From: Parvibaculaceae bacterium Mf 1.05b.01
Lineage (GTDB): Bacteria > Pseudomonadota > Alphaproteobacteria > Parvibaculales > Parvibaculaceae
Assembly (NCBI GenBank): GCA_000509225.1
Contig: BAOK01000002.1
Span: forward strand, 4,496 to 68,495
Length of the DNA: 64,000 nucleotides
Reading direction: 5' to 3'
A model generated the notes under the pieces. That model was given only the letters and a program-made list of their open reading frames with translations. It did not search any database and was not told the DNA's origin. The position numbers were made by a program, and so were the translations under genes. Position 1 is the stretch's first letter, and each line of letters starts with the position of its first letter. Of this stretch, positions 17,820 to 25,850 are shown in pieces.

Positions 17820-17843
17820 CAGCTGATTCGCGGGAATCAGCTG
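17820..17843. promoter_or_regulatory. Perfect 10-base inverted repeat before the parA-like gene
   Basis: The arms are CAGCTGATTC (17820-17829) and GAATCAGCTG (17834-17843), with a 4-base spacer. It is followed by an imperfect second repeat (CTTAGGTC ... GGACCCTAAG, 17863-17886). There is no T-run. It sits about 105 bases before the parA-like start, so it is an operator or structured leader candidate rather than the bioA terminator. Confidence 0.45.
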
Positions 17844-17947
17844 GTTTAGTGCCTTATTGAGCCTTAGGTCATGACGGGACCCTAAGACCGGGCACCTGGG
17901 GATTTCGATCTCCCAATAACCCGTCAGTAAACAGGGGTACATGCGTT

Positions 17948-18664
17948 ATGTACGTGATTGCGTTCGCGTCTCAAAAGGGCGGTTCAGGCAAAACCACCCT
18001 GGCCGGGCATATAGCGGTCGAAGCGGAGCGGACGGGGCTTGGTCCCGTCGTGTTGATGGACACGGACCCTCAGGGGAGCCTGTCGCAATGGTGGAACGTT
18101 CGCGAGGCTGACACGCCAGCTTTTGTTCGGACGTCTGAAAATGGCCTGGCGTCTGATCTAGCAGCGCTCAGAGCCGCAGGAACAGGACTGGTAGTGATTG
18201 ATACGCCTCCAGCGATTACATCGACGATCGGCCAGGTTATTGCCGAGGCTGATCTCGTTGTGATTCCAACCCGCCCTAGCCCGCATGACCTGCGTGCCGC
18301 AGGCGCAACGGTTCAAATCTGCGAAGATTCCGAAAAACCGCTGGTCTTTGCGATTAATGGCGCAAGCCCAAGGGCGCGTATTACGACAGAAGCCGCCATC
18401 GCCCTTTCACATCACGGCGCGGTGTCACCCGCCATCGTTCATCAGCGCATCGACTTCGCATCAGCCATGATTGATGGACGCACAGTTATGGAACTTGGAG
18501 GCTCATCGCGGTCGCCCGGCGAAATCTCCGAGCTTTGGAGCTTCCTCCGGAACCGCCTGACCGGCGAAACTGCCTCTCCCCTTCTGTCTCCCAGCGAGAC
18601 CAAAACCACAAAAGAACCGCTGTCACCGTTGGGTGATGGGTCTTCCCTAAGAGGCGCCGCCTAA
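17948..18664 (+). CDS. ParA-family ATPase
   Basis: The 238-residue protein has a deviant Walker A motif KGGSGKTT at residues 10-17, DTDPQGS (D38, D40) and VIDTPP for the ParA/MinD fold. No ParB gene or HTH extension is attached, so it is an orphan, chromosomally encoded ParA rather than a plasmid partition system. The stop is directly followed by the ATG of a SPOR-domain gene, so the two act together, perhaps in positioning a division or envelope component. AGGGG at 17933-17937 is the ribosome-binding site. Confidence 0.85.
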   Translation: MYVIAFASQKGGSGKTTLAGHIAVEAERTGLGPVVLMDTDPQGSLSQWWNVREADTPAFVRTSENGLASDLAALRAAGTGLVVIDTPPAITSTIGQVIAEADLVVIPTRPSPHDLRAAGATVQICEDSEKPLVFAINGASPRARITTEAAIALSHHGAVSPAIVHQRIDFASAMIDGRTVMELGGSSRSPGEISELWSFLRNRLTGETASPLLSPSETKTTKEPLSPLGDGSSLRGAA

Positions 18665-19579
18665 ATGTCCAAGAAGCCTGCCCCGCTGACAAGCGATCTC
18701 CTGGTTCGGAAGGGCGATGCAACGCCCTCCTCGATTGACCCACAAGATCGCGCGACAGCGCCGGAAGCGCCTGCTGCCGAAGCCCATGAAGAGCCTGTTG
18801 CACCGGTGATGCCAGAACCGGACATCGTCATTGCGGCGGATGAGGTTGATGAAGATACAAATGGATCTCGTCGTCGCCTCGCGGCGGTATTGGGGCTGGT
18901 CGCGGTCGTGACGGCCGGCGTCCTTGCCGTCAGCATGTTTGGCAGCGACAACACAATATCAGTTGCCCCTCTTGACGAGAGTACCAGCACTGCAGAGGCA
19001 GAGGCGCCAAGTGTTGCACCCATTATCGCACCGCCCGGACCCCAATCAGATGGAGCACCTGTCCCGCCAGAGGCTGCGGAGCTAAGACTTGATTCTGCAG
19101 ATCCATCACTTGAAACCATAACGGCTGAAACCGCGCCCCTGCCAACTGCCGAAGAAGTGCCTGTTGCAGAGGCGCCTGCCTCAGAAGCTCCTGCGCCATT
19201 GGCGCCACCACGCGAAGCTGCCACCATCACCCCTCCCGCATCAGAAACCGCACCAGTGAAGCCAGCAGCGCCTATTGAGGTTGCGCCAGCCACCCCAGCA
19301 CCGGCGACACCGACAGTCGCAGAAGCTGGGCAATATCTGATTCAACTGCTATCGGTTCGTTCTGAAGGTGCAGCAAAGACCGCCTGGGCAAACTTGCAGA
19401 CCGCCCATAGCGATCTGTTGGGTGGAGAGACGCTAAATATTGAAGCCGCTGACCTTGGCGAGCGCGGTACTTTCTATCGCGTCCGTTTTGGCGCTTTTGA
19501 TGCAAAGGCTGACGCAAACTCGGTTTGCTCTGCCCTGAAAGCCAAAGGTCAGGACTGCCTGGTTAAACGCGCGAACTAA
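18665..19579 (+). CDS. Single-pass membrane protein with C-terminal SPOR domain
   Basis: Of 304 residues, the cytoplasmic part is 1-69, the membrane helix 72-91, then a long Ala/Pro/Glu-rich periplasmic linker (about 95-220) and a SPOR domain (about 223-304, from QYLIQLLSV to the C-terminus). SPOR domains bind denuded peptidoglycan at division sites. The gene starts on the base after the ParA-like stop, giving a cytoplasmic ATPase and a septal peptidoglycan binder in one operon. Confidence 0.85.
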   Translation: MSKKPAPLTSDLLVRKGDATPSSIDPQDRATAPEAPAAEAHEEPVAPVMPEPDIVIAADEVDEDTNGSRRRLAAVLGLVAVVTAGVLAVSMFGSDNTISVAPLDESTSTAEAEAPSVAPIIAPPGPQSDGAPVPPEAAELRLDSADPSLETITAETAPLPTAEEVPVAEAPASEAPAPLAPPREAATITPPASETAPVKPAAPIEVAPATPAPATPTVAEAGQYLIQLLSVRSEGAAKTAWANLQTAHSDLLGGETLNIEAADLGERGTFYRVRFGAFDAKADANSVCSALKAKGQDCLVKRAN

Positions 19580-19580
19580 C

Positions 19581-20678
19581 TCAGGCAGCGGCCTTGGATC
19601 GAGCGGCATTCTCGATAAACTGCAGAGTCTTTCGAAGGGCCGTTTCAATATCAGCCTGCGCGATGCCCGCTCTGACGGATGCCGCTTCTGCAGTGCTTGT
19701 GTCAAAACGGTAGTCGTTGATAAATGCCAGGGTCTCCGCAGGTGTTCCTAATCGTTTCTCCATGCCACTCTTCAGCACCGCTCTCAATGCCCAGATGGGA
19801 ACGTGCTTGCTGGGTGCCTTGAGATTGAGCTCATCGGCAATAATCCTGACCATGTCCTTGAGCGTTGGCGTGCCCTGGTTCAGCAAGACATAATCGGTGC
19901 TCTGCTCAGCGTCCTGAAGAGGAACTTTGGCGGCGAAGGTAGCGACATAATCGATTGTCACAAGCGGTGTCCACGCTTGAGGGGTTCCCGGCACAGCGCT
20001 TAACGTCCCTCGCTTCAATCCATCAATCAGACCTTCAATGCCAAACACCTGGTGAGCCTCGCCAGTGTCTGAGGCGCCAATCACCGTTGCCGGGTTGAGG
20101 ATGGTTGTCGGTAAGCCGCTGGCTGCGGCTTGCCGCACAAGGAAATCAGCTTCGATTTTCGAAGCTTCATACGCTCCAACCCGCTTGTATAGGCGGCGGA
20201 GCTGTTTCTTTGGGTTTGAGGCGTTTGTGGCCAAAGCAGCTGGATCAAAATCGATCACCTCTCTATGGCGGGGCGAGGTTACCAAATAGCCGGATATGTG
20301 AACGAAGCGTTGGAGCCCGCGCTGAGCTTTTGCCCAATCCAGCATCTCACGAACAGCACTGGCATTGATGCGTTTTGCGAGCTTAGGTGGCAGACCCCAG
20401 TCCATTGCAGCGGCAAAGCTATAGACATGCGTGACATCTTTGAGGTGTTGGCGAAGTGGTTCTTCATCCAAGAAGTTCTCTGTTGCCAGGTCGCCTTCGA
20501 TAAGGATGAGGCGTTCCGGGGCCCCTCCGTGATCAGATATCCACGTAACCAGTTCTTGTGAGCGACTTTCTGCCTTCCGGATAGGGGCGACGATTGTCGC
20601 ACCATCGCGGGTCAATGCTACGGCAGTCCAGCGGCCAATTAGGCCAGTGATGCCGGTCATCAGAATTTTCGGGGTCAT
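19581..20678 (-). CDS. Extended SDR / NAD(P)-dependent epimerase-reductase
   Basis: The 365-residue protein has the N-terminal Rossmann motif TGITGLIG and the active-site pair Y-x3-K in YEASKIEADFLV. It resembles NAD-dependent epimerase/dihydroflavonol-reductase-like proteins. Its substrate is unknown. It follows the TetR gene by four bases and so is probably controlled by it. It ends one base from the convergent SPOR gene. Confidence 0.82.
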   Translation of the reverse strand: MTPKILMTGITGLIGRWTAVALTRDGATIVAPIRKAESRSQELVTWISDHGGAPERLILIEGDLATENFLDEEPLRQHLKDVTHVYSFAAAMDWGLPPKLAKRINASAVREMLDWAKAQRGLQRFVHISGYLVTSPRHREVIDFDPAALATNASNPKKQLRRLYKRVGAYEASKIEADFLVRQAAASGLPTTILNPATVIGASDTGEAHQVFGIEGLIDGLKRGTLSAVPGTPQAWTPLVTIDYVATFAAKVPLQDAEQSTDYVLLNQGTPTLKDMVRIIADELNLKAPSKHVPIWALRAVLKSGMEKRLGTPAETLAFINDYRFDTSTAEAASVRAGIAQADIETALRKTLQFIENAARSKAAA

Positions 20679-20682
20679 GAGG

Positions 20683-21303
20683 TCAAACTTTCAATAGGGG
20701 ACTCAAATCTGCCGCCACGTCGTTCAATGGCGTTATGTCTTGCGTCGCTTTAGCCAATAAAAGCGCGCCTTCTATTGTGGACAGAGTGAGCCGCGCAAGA
20801 CGCGGGGCTCGCTCCTGCGACAAGCCGAGGCGCGCAAAGGTGCCCGTGATGAGCGTGAGCCAAGCCTCGTAAGCGTCTGCACAAGCTCTCCGCAACAAGG
20901 GTGTCGCCTTCGTCGCCTCAAGCGCCACAGTTGAGACTGGACATCCTTTGGAGAAGTTCGATGAAATCAACTCTTCTGCAAAGAGCGCGGATGTCTGTAT
21001 GAGCACTGCCTCCGGGCTCTCTGCGCCATCCAGACCCTTTTGTAGAATTGCCTCAACCTGAGCGGCACCTGCCGTGACCGCCGCCGCCGCTAGCTCTTCC
21101 TTGCCGCCGGGAAAATGAAAATAGAGCGACCCACGAGGCTGACCGCTTTCACGAATGATCTGGTTGAGCCCGGTTGCTGCGAAGCCATGCTCTTGAAGCA
21201 AGCGCGCCGTCGTTTCAACCAAAGCCTGCCTCGTTCGATCGCCCTTGCTTTGGCGTCCGTCCTGGATTTCAGTTTCGGGGGCATCTGCCTGTTGGTGTTT
21301 CAT
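20683..21303 (-). CDS. TetR/AcrR-family regulator (LmrA/YxaF-like)
   Basis: The 206-residue protein has an N-terminal HTH with TARLLQEHGFAATGLNQII and SGQPRGSLYFHFPGGKEEL, and a C-terminal domain with the FSKGCPVSTVALEA segment of the LmrA/YxaF type. It is the first gene of a two-gene operon with the reductase, with a GTAGATCGGTCTAC palindrome 14 bases upstream of its ATG. It probably regulates this operon in response to a reactive or lipophilic compound. Confidence 0.87.
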   Translation of the reverse strand: MKHQQADAPETEIQDGRQSKGDRTRQALVETTARLLQEHGFAATGLNQIIRESGQPRGSLYFHFPGGKEELAAAAVTAGAAQVEAILQKGLDGAESPEAVLIQTSALFAEELISSNFSKGCPVSTVALEATKATPLLRRACADAYEAWLTLITGTFARLGLSQERAPRLARLTLSTIEGALLLAKATQDITPLNDVAADLSPLLKV

Positions 21304-21316
21304 GACTACAAATTAT

Positions 21317-21330
21317 GTAGATCGGTCTAC
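21317..21330. promoter_or_regulatory. TetR operator candidate GTAGATCGGTCTAC
   Basis: A near-perfect palindrome (5-base arms around TCGG) of the TAGACC-type seen in operators of NemR/YxaF-like TetR proteins. It lies just upstream of the regulator's start codon. Confidence 0.6.
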
Positions 21331-21431
21331 TTTTTCAAGATCAATCCGAAAGAAACTTTGAAACGGGCAGAAACGTTGGTGTTTTGGCCGCACTCAGGTA
21401 GGGTCCGGCATCAAAATTGGAGAGATGACAT

Positions 21432-22073
21432 ATGGTTCAGGCGGTAATTTGGGATTTTGGTGGTGTGCTCACCACGAGCCCCTTTGAAGCATTCAATCGG
21501 TTTGAGGCGGAGCGGGGTTTGCCGAAGGACTTCATCCGCCAGGTTAATTCAACCAACCCGGATACAAATGCCTGGGCTCTTTTTGAGCGAAGCGACATTA
21601 CGTTGGCCGAGTTCGACGACCTGTTCGCGAAGGAAGCAGCCGCGTTAGGCGGCAGTGTTACGGGTCGCGAGGTCGTGTCCCTTCTTTCCGGAGACATCCG
21701 CCCGGAAATGGTGACAGCTCTCAAGCGTTGCAAAGAGACGTTCACTGTTGGGTGCATCACGAACAATGTGAGCGCAGGTGAAGGCGCCGGCATGGCGCGG
21801 ACGGAGGCCAAAGCGGCTGCCGTTGCTGATGTTATGACCTTGTTCGATCATGTGATCGAGAGTTCCAAAATCGGCATCCGAAAGCCTGATCCACGCATTT
21901 ACGAAATGGCGTGCGAAACACTTGGTGTCGAAGCATCCCAGTCTGTCTATCTGGATGATCTCGGCATCAATCTCAAACCCGCCAAGGCACTCGGCATGAC
22001 AACGATCAAGGTATTGAACGCAGAGCAAGCGCTGACGGACTTGGAAGCGGCTGTCGGCTTTTCCCTTCGCTAG
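21432..22073 (+). CDS. HAD-IA hydrolase (epoxide hydrolase N-terminal phosphatase-like)
   Basis: The 213-residue protein has HAD motif I as WDFGGVL, motif II TNN, motif III lysine in GIRKPDPRIY and motif IV YLDDLGINLKPAKALGM. This pattern matches the phosphatase domain of soluble epoxide hydrolase and ACAD10. A phosphatase or haloacid-type hydrolase of unknown substrate is expected. ATG follows GGAGAG. It is divergent from the TetR/reductase pair. Confidence 0.85.
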   Translation: MVQAVIWDFGGVLTTSPFEAFNRFEAERGLPKDFIRQVNSTNPDTNAWALFERSDITLAEFDDLFAKEAAALGGSVTGREVVSLLSGDIRPEMVTALKRCKETFTVGCITNNVSAGEGAGMARTEAKAAAVADVMTLFDHVIESSKIGIRKPDPRIYEMACETLGVEASQSVYLDDLGINLKPAKALGMTTIKVLNAEQALTDLEAAVGFSLR

Positions 22074-22094
22074 GAAGTGTGCACCACCAAACGA

Positions 22095-22140
22095 AAAAGG
22101 CCGTCCCCAACATGTTCATTGGGAGGCAGCCTTTTCTTTG
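22095..22140 (+). terminator. Strong hairpin terminator after the HAD gene
   Basis: AAAAGGC (22095-22101) pairs with GCCTTTT (22129-22135), and inside it TCCCCAA pairs with TTGGGA. A T-rich tail follows. The A-run on the left lets it also serve the convergent TerB gene. Confidence 0.75.
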
Positions 22141-22153
22141 AGGTTTTTTGAAC

Positions 22154-22603
22154 TCAGCCTTTGGCGGCTTCTTTCGCCGCTGCAGTGTCGTCCGCACTCA
22201 ACCCAAGCTGCTTGGCCACATGATTTACCAGGTGCTCCTCAAACTTGTGGAGACTGCCGTCGGCCAGCGCAACCGCCCAGAGCATTTTGAGAAGATCCTT
22301 CTTCTCAGATTCATCAAAGCTGTTGGCCACAATGTTGATGAAAGCCATGTTGGAGTAGTTGGCCTTCTGCCGCTGCTCAGCTACGTCGACCAGATCGTTC
22401 GCCGCATCATCGGTCAGTCCGAACTGCTCTTTCACCACACGCGTAATCGTCGCACGCTCACCATCATCAAAATCACGGTCGAGGCGCGCTGCCTCTACCA
22501 TCAAGGCCGCCGCCGCAACCTGCTTAGCATCGCCACTGGCCACAGTTGCCACAGGTGGTGCCTTTGGGCCGTCTTGTAAAAGGCTCAGAATTTTATCGAG
22601 CAT
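22154..22603 (-). CDS. TerB-like tellurite-resistance-family protein
   Basis: The 149-residue helical protein has the TerB pattern: AAAALMVEAARLDRDFDDGE, then VVKEQFGLTDD and a second acidic helix pair LWAVALADGSLHKFEE. The two acidic clusters can bind metal in TerB. GGAGG precedes the ATG. It is alone, without the other ter genes, so a specific role in tellurite resistance cannot be claimed. Confidence 0.85.
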   Translation of the reverse strand: MLDKILSLLQDGPKAPPVATVASGDAKQVAAAALMVEAARLDRDFDDGERATITRVVKEQFGLTDDAANDLVDVAEQRQKANYSNMAFINIVANSFDESEKKDLLKMLWAVALADGSLHKFEEHLVNHVAKQLGLSADDTAAAKEAAKG

Positions 22604-22669
22604 ATGTGCCTCCGGTCTTCCCTATGATGCCCGCTCCTGGATTGGCCAGCATCTGTTGTCTGAAACTAT

Positions 22670-22713
22670 AACGCCGCCGACGGACAATGTCCCTCGACGG
22701 CGTTGGTTTTTCT
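22670..22713 (+). terminator. Long hairpin with T-tail on the plus strand between two minus-strand genes
   Basis: AACGCCG (22670-22676) pairs with CGGCGTT (22698-22704), with further pairing inside, followed by a T-rich run to 22713 on the plus strand. The genes on both sides run on the minus strand, where the tail is weak. It may end the transporter message or block antisense transcription. Confidence 0.5.
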
Positions 22714-22725
22714 TTATCCCACTAT

Positions 22726-25086
22726 TTAGTGCGCGAGAGCGCCTGACGGCGCCTTCACAGGGCGTTTTCGTGGGAAGAGCATGTCGAGCACCACCGCAAT
22801 AGAAGGCAGTGTCGTGATCGCCATGATCATATTGATTGAGAACATGAAGGTCAGCAGCAGACCCATGTCAGCCTGGAATTTCAGGGCTGAGAAGGTCCAT
22901 GTCGACACACCAACCGCCATGGTGATGGCTGTAAACACAACCGCCATACCGGTTTCAAAGAGTGTCTGCTTGTAGCTGTCCGTAATGTTCAGGCCTTCGG
23001 CTAGGTGGAACTGAACGCGGTTGTAGATGTAGAACGCGTAGTCCACACCCAGACCCACAGCCAGAACCATCACCGGCAGTGTCGCCACGGTAAGCCCGAT
23101 CTCGAGCAGCTCCATGAACCAATAGCCAAAGAAGGTGGCGAAGGTAAGTGGAATGGTACATGCGATGGTCGCCCGCCAGTCACGGTAGGTCAGAACCACC
23201 AGGATAACGATCGCCACATAGACCCAGAGCATCATTGGAAGCTCTGATGTTTCGATCTCCTGGTTCACCGCAGCAGCAACACCCATGTTGCCGGATGCGA
23301 GGCGGATCTTCACATCGTCACGTTCGTTTGCAGCACGCCATGCAACGACTTCTTCAACCGCCCGCTCAATGGTTGTTGCCTTTGCGTCTTCCAGGAAGAC
23401 CAAAAGCGACATAACCGAACAGTTCTGATTGAGAAGACCCGTTGATGGTGGAACTGGCCCGACAGCCTGCACCAGCGCAAACTGATTACGTGGCAGTGCA
23501 CGCCATTTGAGGTTCCCCTCGTTCCAACCCGCTGAAGAGTTCTTCACCGCATAAGGAAGCGAGATTGCCAGGGAAACACCTTCAACATTTTCCATGTGCC
23601 ACGTGAAGCGGTTCAGGTAACGCATCTGGTCGTATTTGATACATGCTTCCGTTGGCGTTTCTGTCACGACCGTCAACAGGTTAAGACCGAGCGAGAATTT
23701 CTCCGCAATGGTCGTACTGTCGACATTGTAGCGTGCATCTGGATGCAGCTCGGGTGACCCAGGATGCAGCGCACCAACATGACGGTCTTGGCTTTCGACG
23801 ACCGCAGCGATGAAGAAGCCCGTTGAAACGACCAGTGTGATCACAGCCGTTTTTGGGTTCGCAATGTTCCCAAGGACCCGCATGATCTTCAGGCGCGTTT
23901 CGCGAGCCCTAGCGACACGATCAGCAAATCCTTCGTCAAACGTGAAGTAGGAAGCAAGGATCGGAAGCATGATGAGGTTGGTGATGATCTTCAGCGCCAC
24001 ACCAATCGATGCTGTAATCGCGAGCTCCTGGATCATCTGGATCGGAATCAGGATCAGCGTGCCGAAGCCCACAAGGTCAGTCACCAGAGCCATCGTCCCA
24101 GGGATCAAGAGGCCGGAGAAGCTTGTCCGTGCCGCTTCCTCTGAGGTCGCCCCGTTCGATATCTCAGCAGTGATCAGATTGATCTGCTGCACCCCGTGGC
24201 TCACCCCGATCGCAAAGACCAAGAAGGGAACCAGGATCGCCAGTGGATCAAGACCGTAACCGAGGAACGCAAGCACTCCGAATTGCCAGACCACCGACAC
24301 CAATGAACAGAACAATGGCAGGAAGGTGAGAATGATCGACCGTGCATATAGATACACAGAGAGGGTCGTCAGAACGAAAGCGATAAAGAAGAACTGAACA
24401 ACTGATTGTGCACCGTCTGCAATATCACCAATCAGTTTCGCAAAACCAATGATGCGGACGTTGTAGTCGCCGCCTTCAGTTTCATACTTTGCGCGGATTT
24501 CTGATTCAAGTTTCGCCGCGAGGTCGAAATAGTCTAGCTTCTCTTGGGTCTTCGGATTGTACTCCAAGAGCTCTGCCGTAATCATCGCCGAGCGGAAATC
24601 GCCGGCCACTAGGCGCCCAACAAAACCGCCGCGGATAACGTTGTTTTCGATCTGCGCGAGCGCTTCCGGGTTCATTGTCTCAGATGTGACGGTGCCCGGG
24701 ATCACATCGTCAGCACGAATGCCTTCTTCTGTAATCTCAAGGTAACGGGTGTTCGGCGTCCACAGGGACGTCACTGTGTGACGGGCAACACCTGGAAGGA
24801 AGAAGATATCGTCTGTGATGTCTTTATATTCCTGGAAGAACTCTTTGTTCCAAATGGAACCTTCCTTGGCTTCCAGAACAATAATCACCCGGTTCGAACC
24901 GAAGAGTTTTTCCCGATACTCCTGGAAGGTCTGAATATATTCGTGCCCCGCTGGCAACTGCTTGTCGAACCCAGCGTCCATCTTCAGCTGCGTTGCGAAA
25001 TATCCCGCATAGAGCGTGAATACCGCGAGCGCCGCGAGGATGATAATGCGGGTCCTAAAAATAAGGGCTTCGAGTAACTTTACCAT
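22726..25086 (-). CDS. RND/MMPL-superfamily membrane transporter
   Basis: The 786-residue protein has a first membrane helix at residues 12-32, a large periplasmic loop, a block of helices about 215-400, a second periplasmic loop, and a second block of helices from about 620 with the MAVGVSTWTFSALKFQADMG segment. This is the duplicated layout of the RND superfamily (MMPL/SSD type) as in hydrophobe and lipid exporters. No adaptor or outer-membrane partner is next to it. A lipid, sterol or hydrophobic-compound role is the family expectation. A 31-base palindrome lies 63 bases upstream of the start. Confidence 0.85.
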   Translation of the reverse strand: MVKLLEALIFRTRIIILAALAVFTLYAGYFATQLKMDAGFDKQLPAGHEYIQTFQEYREKLFGSNRVIIVLEAKEGSIWNKEFFQEYKDITDDIFFLPGVARHTVTSLWTPNTRYLEITEEGIRADDVIPGTVTSETMNPEALAQIENNVIRGGFVGRLVAGDFRSAMITAELLEYNPKTQEKLDYFDLAAKLESEIRAKYETEGGDYNVRIIGFAKLIGDIADGAQSVVQFFFIAFVLTTLSVYLYARSIILTFLPLFCSLVSVVWQFGVLAFLGYGLDPLAILVPFLVFAIGVSHGVQQINLITAEISNGATSEEAARTSFSGLLIPGTMALVTDLVGFGTLILIPIQMIQELAITASIGVALKIITNLIMLPILASYFTFDEGFADRVARARETRLKIMRVLGNIANPKTAVITLVVSTGFFIAAVVESQDRHVGALHPGSPELHPDARYNVDSTTIAEKFSLGLNLLTVVTETPTEACIKYDQMRYLNRFTWHMENVEGVSLAISLPYAVKNSSAGWNEGNLKWRALPRNQFALVQAVGPVPPSTGLLNQNCSVMSLLVFLEDAKATTIERAVEEVVAWRAANERDDVKIRLASGNMGVAAAVNQEIETSELPMMLWVYVAIVILVVLTYRDWRATIACTIPLTFATFFGYWFMELLEIGLTVATLPVMVLAVGLGVDYAFYIYNRVQFHLAEGLNITDSYKQTLFETGMAVVFTAITMAVGVSTWTFSALKFQADMGLLLTFMFSINMIMAITTLPSIAVVLDMLFPRKRPVKAPSGALAH

Positions 25087-25148
25087 AGACCTTTTCCCGT
25101 CTCCCTGGTCGCCCCTCGACGACCGTCAACACTAAACGCAAATCAGAA

Positions 25149-25179
25149 CCGCACTTGCTCCGTATACGGACAAGTGCGG
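25149..25179. promoter_or_regulatory. 31-base nested palindrome upstream of the RND transporter
   Basis: The outer arms CCGCACTTG (25149-25157) and CAAGTGCGG (25171-25179) are perfect complements, and the centre TCCGTATACGGA is itself a perfect palindrome; only one base (25158) is unpaired. It is a high-affinity operator or cruciform candidate in the promoter region of the transporter gene. Confidence 0.55.
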
Positions 25180-25709
25180 CGCGTCTGCGCAAAACTATTT
25201 AGGGGGAAGATCCTAACAAAACGCTGAGGCCCTTATGAGCACCCAACGAGAATCTTGTTGGTCAGAACTTTCAAACAGGGCCGTGCCCCGATGTCTGTTT
25301 GACCTCCATAAAACACGCAGATTGCGTCTTTCATGGCCTACCCCCTCCCAAGTCCCGCTTTTTGCGGGTCGTCGACATTAATTTGCCGATCGAATTCTTA
25401 TCTTTCTTATGGCTGGAGACTTAGAAGGTCAGCATCCAGCACCCCTTGTTGCTTGTCACTCTGCCAGCTGGGCAATCGACCCAAAGGTTTTGCGTGCAAC
25501 CCTTCTCCGATAGCACAGTTTTCTTCCCAATGTAACGGGAAAGGCATGCGTCCTTGGGGATTTGAACGGAAGAGATTAATGAAGCCCTCTCAAGTTAACG
25601 AATACCCTCTTTCGAAGATGGTAGACGCCAACCTGCCTTATAGCGTTCCGCAAAATCACCCCGTGACCCGTGTCTCTATTCTTTCGCTTTCACACTCTAT
25701 TCAGCAAAG

Positions 25710-25738
25710 TTGACGGCGGTGTCATTTTCCACTTGATA
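25710..25738 (+). promoter_or_regulatory. Possible sigma-70-type promoter for the di-iron protein gene
   Basis: TTGACG (25710-25715), a 17-base spacer and TTGATA (25733-25738) lie about 110 bases before the ATG. The -10 match is moderate. Confidence 0.3.
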
Positions 25739-25850
25739 GGTACCAAACCTCACCCTATCTTTTGAATCAAGATGAGTTTTTGGCTCTTTTCGGGCTTTCG
25801 GCGCGGGAACTATATGTTTCACCATGCAATGCGCCTTTCTGGAGGAATAC

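Larger units (their letters stand above)
25087..25850. other. 764-base non-coding stretch
   Basis: No credible gene was found. An open frame at 25333-25713 has an Ser/Pro/Cys-rich translation with no family character or ribosome-binding site. The stretch holds the palindrome at 25149-25179, a small stem CCCGC-TTTTT-GCGGG near 25355, and a possible promoter at 25710-25738. It is long enough for a small RNA. Confidence 0.5.

Noticed and set aside
22154-22603. Tellurite resistance operon
   Set aside because: Only a TerB-like gene is present; no terC, terD or terZ-like neighbours.
25333-25713. Open frame of 126 codons in the gap before the di-iron protein gene
   Set aside because: Composition is irregular, there is no ribosome-binding site or family pattern, and the gene start is not supported.
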